From contig NC_067196.1 in assembly GCF_000699445.3 (NCBI RefSeq), positions 42,995,806-43,059,805 of the forward strand: 64,000 bases of DNA. Direction: 5' to 3'. How positions within the stretch are numbered: the first letter of the stretch is position 1; every line of letters begins with the position of its first letter. Below the pieces are notes generated by a model. That model ran no database searches and was not told the origin of the DNA. It was given only the letters and a program-made list of their open reading frames with translations. This stretch comes from Schistosoma haematobium (Eukaryota > Platyhelminthes > Trematoda > Strigeidida > Schistosomatidae). Positions 61,401 to 64,000 of this stretch are shown here, in pieces. Both the position numbers and the translations under genes were made by a program.

Positions 61401-63865
61401 ATGCATTTAACTCTGTTAAATGATCACCTTGCTGACAACCGAACGTCTGCCTACGAATACGATCACTTGTGTGTTTATAATCAGAAACCGTAAATATTCG
61501 TTGAATCTAAAAAGCCAAGCAAAAATACATAAAATATTCACGAAAATTCATAGTTATATAAAAGTCTCAGTATGATTTTATTACGTACCAATAAATAACA
61601 GATTGTAATTACTGGAATGTAAAGTTATACCAAATTAATTACTCACTTGCATTAATGAGACAATCGCAGCAATCTCCTGAGAACATCCTTCATCACAAGC
61701 ACCTAATAATGCAGCTGCAGTTGAAGGTTGGTCTAAACCACACGTTGTAGAAACTTCTGCTAATTTTAAACCACGAGGAATTGTAAGATGACCAGAACTA
61801 GCATCGAGAGCACCTAAAGCAACAAGTCGTTCAGCAGACTGACCTACATGTGATGCAGGTGGTGGATCGAGCCAATCAAACTGAGCTAAACGATCGATAC
61901 CAAGCGTTTTTAAGCGTAACAAGGCACCAGATAAATCAACACGTAAAGATTCTGGTAGTGTAAAACGTGGCAATAGTTTATTGTATGCCTCTTCAGTATA
62001 AAGCCGATAAGCCTGTAATATCATCATAAGTGACAGAAAAAAGGACTATAATTTATTGTAAATATTAAAATCAATGATATTTTAATTACACACAATTAGT
62101 TATTGTTATATCTTGTAGCTTGTGCCCTATTAATATATAACGTAATGATACCGTCAACTAGAGAACAGTGACTTATCGACCGGACCAATGACGCATAAAC
62201 CCATACGATCAGTCTAGAGTCCTTACCGGTCCTTCTTTCTGCCTAGCCCTGCCCATTAAGTCCAGAACATCAATCTCAGCCTCTGAGATATGAATCATGT
62301 ACTTCAAACATACTGGGTTTATATACAAACCAAGCAGACAGCATCGCACCACAAAATAGATCACAACATTTGTACAAGATCTAGCTAAAAGTGTCCGTGA
62401 ATGTGTGAGACTGTAATTAATAAATTGGGCATAACTCAAGAACGGTAAATCGTATAATAGTTTGTGGGTCAAAATAAAGTTTATAATAGGAGGAACATGA
62501 ATATGCACAGTTTAGTTACTTAATAATTCTACAATAAAAATATATGTATCGTATTGGTCCACAAATAGTTCTCAAAAGTTACCATTCATAATTCTCGTCG
62601 GGATATAACAGTTATTACTTAGAAACTATTATCGATATATGATAATAAACAAGGACTTCTATGGCCGCTAATACTGTATGAGGATATTAGCACTCAAATG
62701 AGTAAACGTGACAGTCACAAATCGAAAAACAGAATAAAGAGCGAGAAGCGGTTATTGAGTAAGTTTTAAAATATGTACAGGAAAACAGGGGTATTTATGG
62801 TTTTTAGTCTGGGCTACATCATTATAATCCAACCGATCCGCTAGTAGGGACTTATATAATGTTCAGTAATGGCATGCCATGTTGGTATTCTAGAAAGTTC
62901 TATCGACTCCTGTAGTGCCTCTGGAAGCTTCGTCGCGCTTTCTGGGAGGTGTCCCGACAAGGATAAAGATGTAACACGACTAGTGTTATTGTATGTAGAC
63001 GTGATTTAGTAATATATACTTACAGTTTGCTCTTCGAATCAGATGGAAGCACTGTTAGTGAACTGAAAGTATGGTTAATTTCCGTTTATTCAGTGTGTAT
63101 TTTATTGTACGCACGTGAAAAAAAGAACTTTATGAATATCATAATACAACTTAGATATATGGAAATAATCTCATGGTGAACCAATTTGATTGGTAAATAT
63201 GTATATTGAGAGTTTTATATGATCGTCTTTACCTACTACAAATAATATGCTTTCGCTATTACATTCTCTTAGCACTAACATCAACTAATTGGAAAAATTA
63301 ACAGAAATAATTTAAATGGGTAGGGTAGCTAATATACTTGCTAATAGCGAGTTAACAGACTTTAAAACTATTATTATTATAAATGAAATAACGATGTAAA
63401 TAAAAGTGTAGCCAAGAGATATAGGTAACTCAACCATATTTTGCTAACCTGTCCAGTTCTTGTACGTCCGGCTCGACCAGCACGTTGACGTGCTGAAGCT
63501 TGAGATGTAGGTATAGTAACTAAAGCTTCAAGCCCATTAACAGGATTATACGCTCGAATTCTTGAAAAGCCACAATCAATCACATAAGAAATCCCAGGAA
63601 TTGTAACTGACGCTTCCGCAACATTAGTGGCCACAATAACTTTACGACAAGACCGAGTTGGTCGTTCAAAAATACGAAGCTGTTCATGTTGAGGAAGGGA
63701 ACCATGAAGCTGTAAGCAACGTAAAGGTGGGTAGTTAGTAGGTAACTTTGTTTTGGAACTTTGTTGCTGAGTATTTAAGAAACGCTCCTTGCGGTTCCGA
63801 TATTCTTCAATTAGATTGCCAACCAGTTGGGAAACTTCATTCTGACCTTGGGAATCAAAATAAAA
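58101..63865 (-). CDS. DHX35: DEAH-box RNA helicase, DHX35-like, C-terminal part (gene continues past the right edge)
   Basis: Four minus-strand exons (63865-63449, 62012-61647, 61506-61180, 58424-58101) join in phase 0 to 477 codons ending in TGA. DHX35 is a DEAH RNA helicase found in spliceosomal C complexes. Visible parts in order: end of the first RecA-like linkage, then RecA2 with RKVIVATNVAEASVTIPGI (motif V) and QASARQRAGRAGRTRTGQ (motif VI); the winged-helix and ratchet (HA2) region starting YRLYTEEAYNKL; and the OB-fold domain ending WLLELAPHYYQF, matching human DHX35 (WLLELAPHFY). VIDCGFSRIRAYNP favours DHX35 over DHX33 or DHX40. The helicase N-terminal half (motifs I-III, including DEAH) is not in the window. 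Introns are 1,436, 140 and 2,755 nt. The Asn-rich NNDTKSNNNNKND insertion in the OB domain comes from an AAT-type repeat inside the coding exon. Confidence 0.86.
58735..59610 (+). mobile_element. Decayed retrotransposon RT/C-terminal relic in the DHX35 intron
   Basis: Plus strand: a decayed GVxQGxAIF block, LLTALSRNISMFEMRLYPSK (against LLVALSNNARMFGMRFSPSK in the 52195-54310 copy), GSEVVKCAGHLICFGIFISP, then VSNAEVRGRVLGEDG-like DNA. There are many stops. It is antisense to the DHX35-like gene. Confidence 0.7.
61180..61506 (-). CDS. DHX35: DHX35-like exon: HA2 domain, second part
   Basis: The acceptor TTTTTAG and donor GTAACA (from 61179) bound 109 codons, phase 0. It contains GDHLTELNAF (family GDHLTMLNIY) and RALVRGFFHQ (family RCIVSGFFAN), which leads straight into AARLASSG of the last exon. 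Confidence 0.87.
61647..62012 (-). CDS. DHX35: DHX35-like exon: HA2/ratchet start
   Basis: The acceptor ATTACAG and donor GTGAGT (from 61646) bound 122 codons, phase 0. It begins AYRLYTEEAY; most family members have Cys where this has Ala. It ends CSQEIAAIVSLMQ, matching the family's CSQEILSIAAMMQ. Confidence 0.88.
62013..63448 (-). other. DHX35-like intron, 1.44 kb
   Basis: AT-rich. A stretch near 62870-62960 (CTTCGTCGCGCTTTCTGGGA, GGTGTCCCGACAAGG) is less AT-rich than its surroundings and may be a repeat fragment I cannot name. No coding exon is seen. Confidence 0.45.
63449..63865 (-). CDS. DHX35: DHX35-like exon: RecA2 with helicase motifs V and VI
   Basis: The acceptor ACTTACATTCAG lies just right of 63865 and the donor GTTAGC starts at 63448. 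It gives 139 codons, phase 0. The start FYFDSQGQNEV corresponds to the family's FLTGQEEV segment, here with divergent residues. Motifs V and VI are complete. Confidence 0.85.
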
Positions 63866-64000
63866 CTGAATGTAAGTATTTTCCAAAAAAGAAACACGAA
63901 TCAAAATCGCAAATGAGTTTAATGCCACCAAATTTCGTTTCAGTACAACTTCGTACAAAAACGCACACTAATAAGATAAACAGGAATACCCACAACGTTA

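Overview
The window looks like a blood-fluke (Schistosoma-type trematode) nuclear genome, though I cannot name the species. The DNA is AT-rich and full of short tandem repeats. It carries several relics of APE-type non-LTR retrotransposons and tRNA-headed SINEs with hammerhead-ribozyme cores, like the known schistosome Sm-alpha family. One host gene is cut by ten introns of only 32-74 nt, a familiar schistosome habit.

Layout. (1) About 571-39890, plus strand: one large gene of unrecognised function. Seven exons join in phase to 2,415 nt, 804 residues if translation starts at 614. The product is polar and Ser/Thr/Asn/Gln/Pro-rich and ends in a hydrophobic tail. Introns 2 (10.0 kb) and 3 (22.2 kb) hold most of this half of the window. 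Intron 3 contains two nearly full-length but broken retrotransposons (13.9-17.1 kb and 17.7-21.2 kb), both antisense to the gene. It also contains the most striking object here: an uninterrupted (CAG)3195 tract at 24294-33878 framed by TAG repeats, about 9.7 kb in total, next to a retrotransposon 3'-end relic.

(2) 40214-44322, minus strand: NTAN1 (one exon, 331 residues), then INTS6 (11 exons, 811 residues, complete). They lie head-to-tail 295 nt apart, and NTAN1 is convergent with the unknown plus-strand gene.

(3) 44.3-58.1 kb: a gene desert with repeats. A head-to-head pair of SINEs at 46.6-47.1 kb includes one hammerhead with every core position intact. A second SINE type lies at 55.1-55.3 kb. 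Retrotransposon fragments lie at 49.4-50.2, 51.5-52.2, 52.2-54.3, 56.2-56.4 and 57.3-57.4 kb.

(4) 58.1-63.9 kb, minus strand: the C-terminal 477 residues of a DEAH-box helicase, best matched to DHX35, in four exons. The rest of the gene lies beyond the right edge. Its last intron carries another retrotransposon relic, antisense to it.

Functionally, INTS6 (Integrator; snRNA and mRNA 3'-end and transcription attenuation), DHX35 (spliceosome-associated helicase) and NTAN1 (N-terminal Asn deamidation in the N-degron pathway) are housekeeping genes. I see no operon logic beyond the close INTS6-NTAN1 spacing. The undescribed-looking features are the giant CAG tract and the unknown tail-anchored-like gene that hosts it in an intron.
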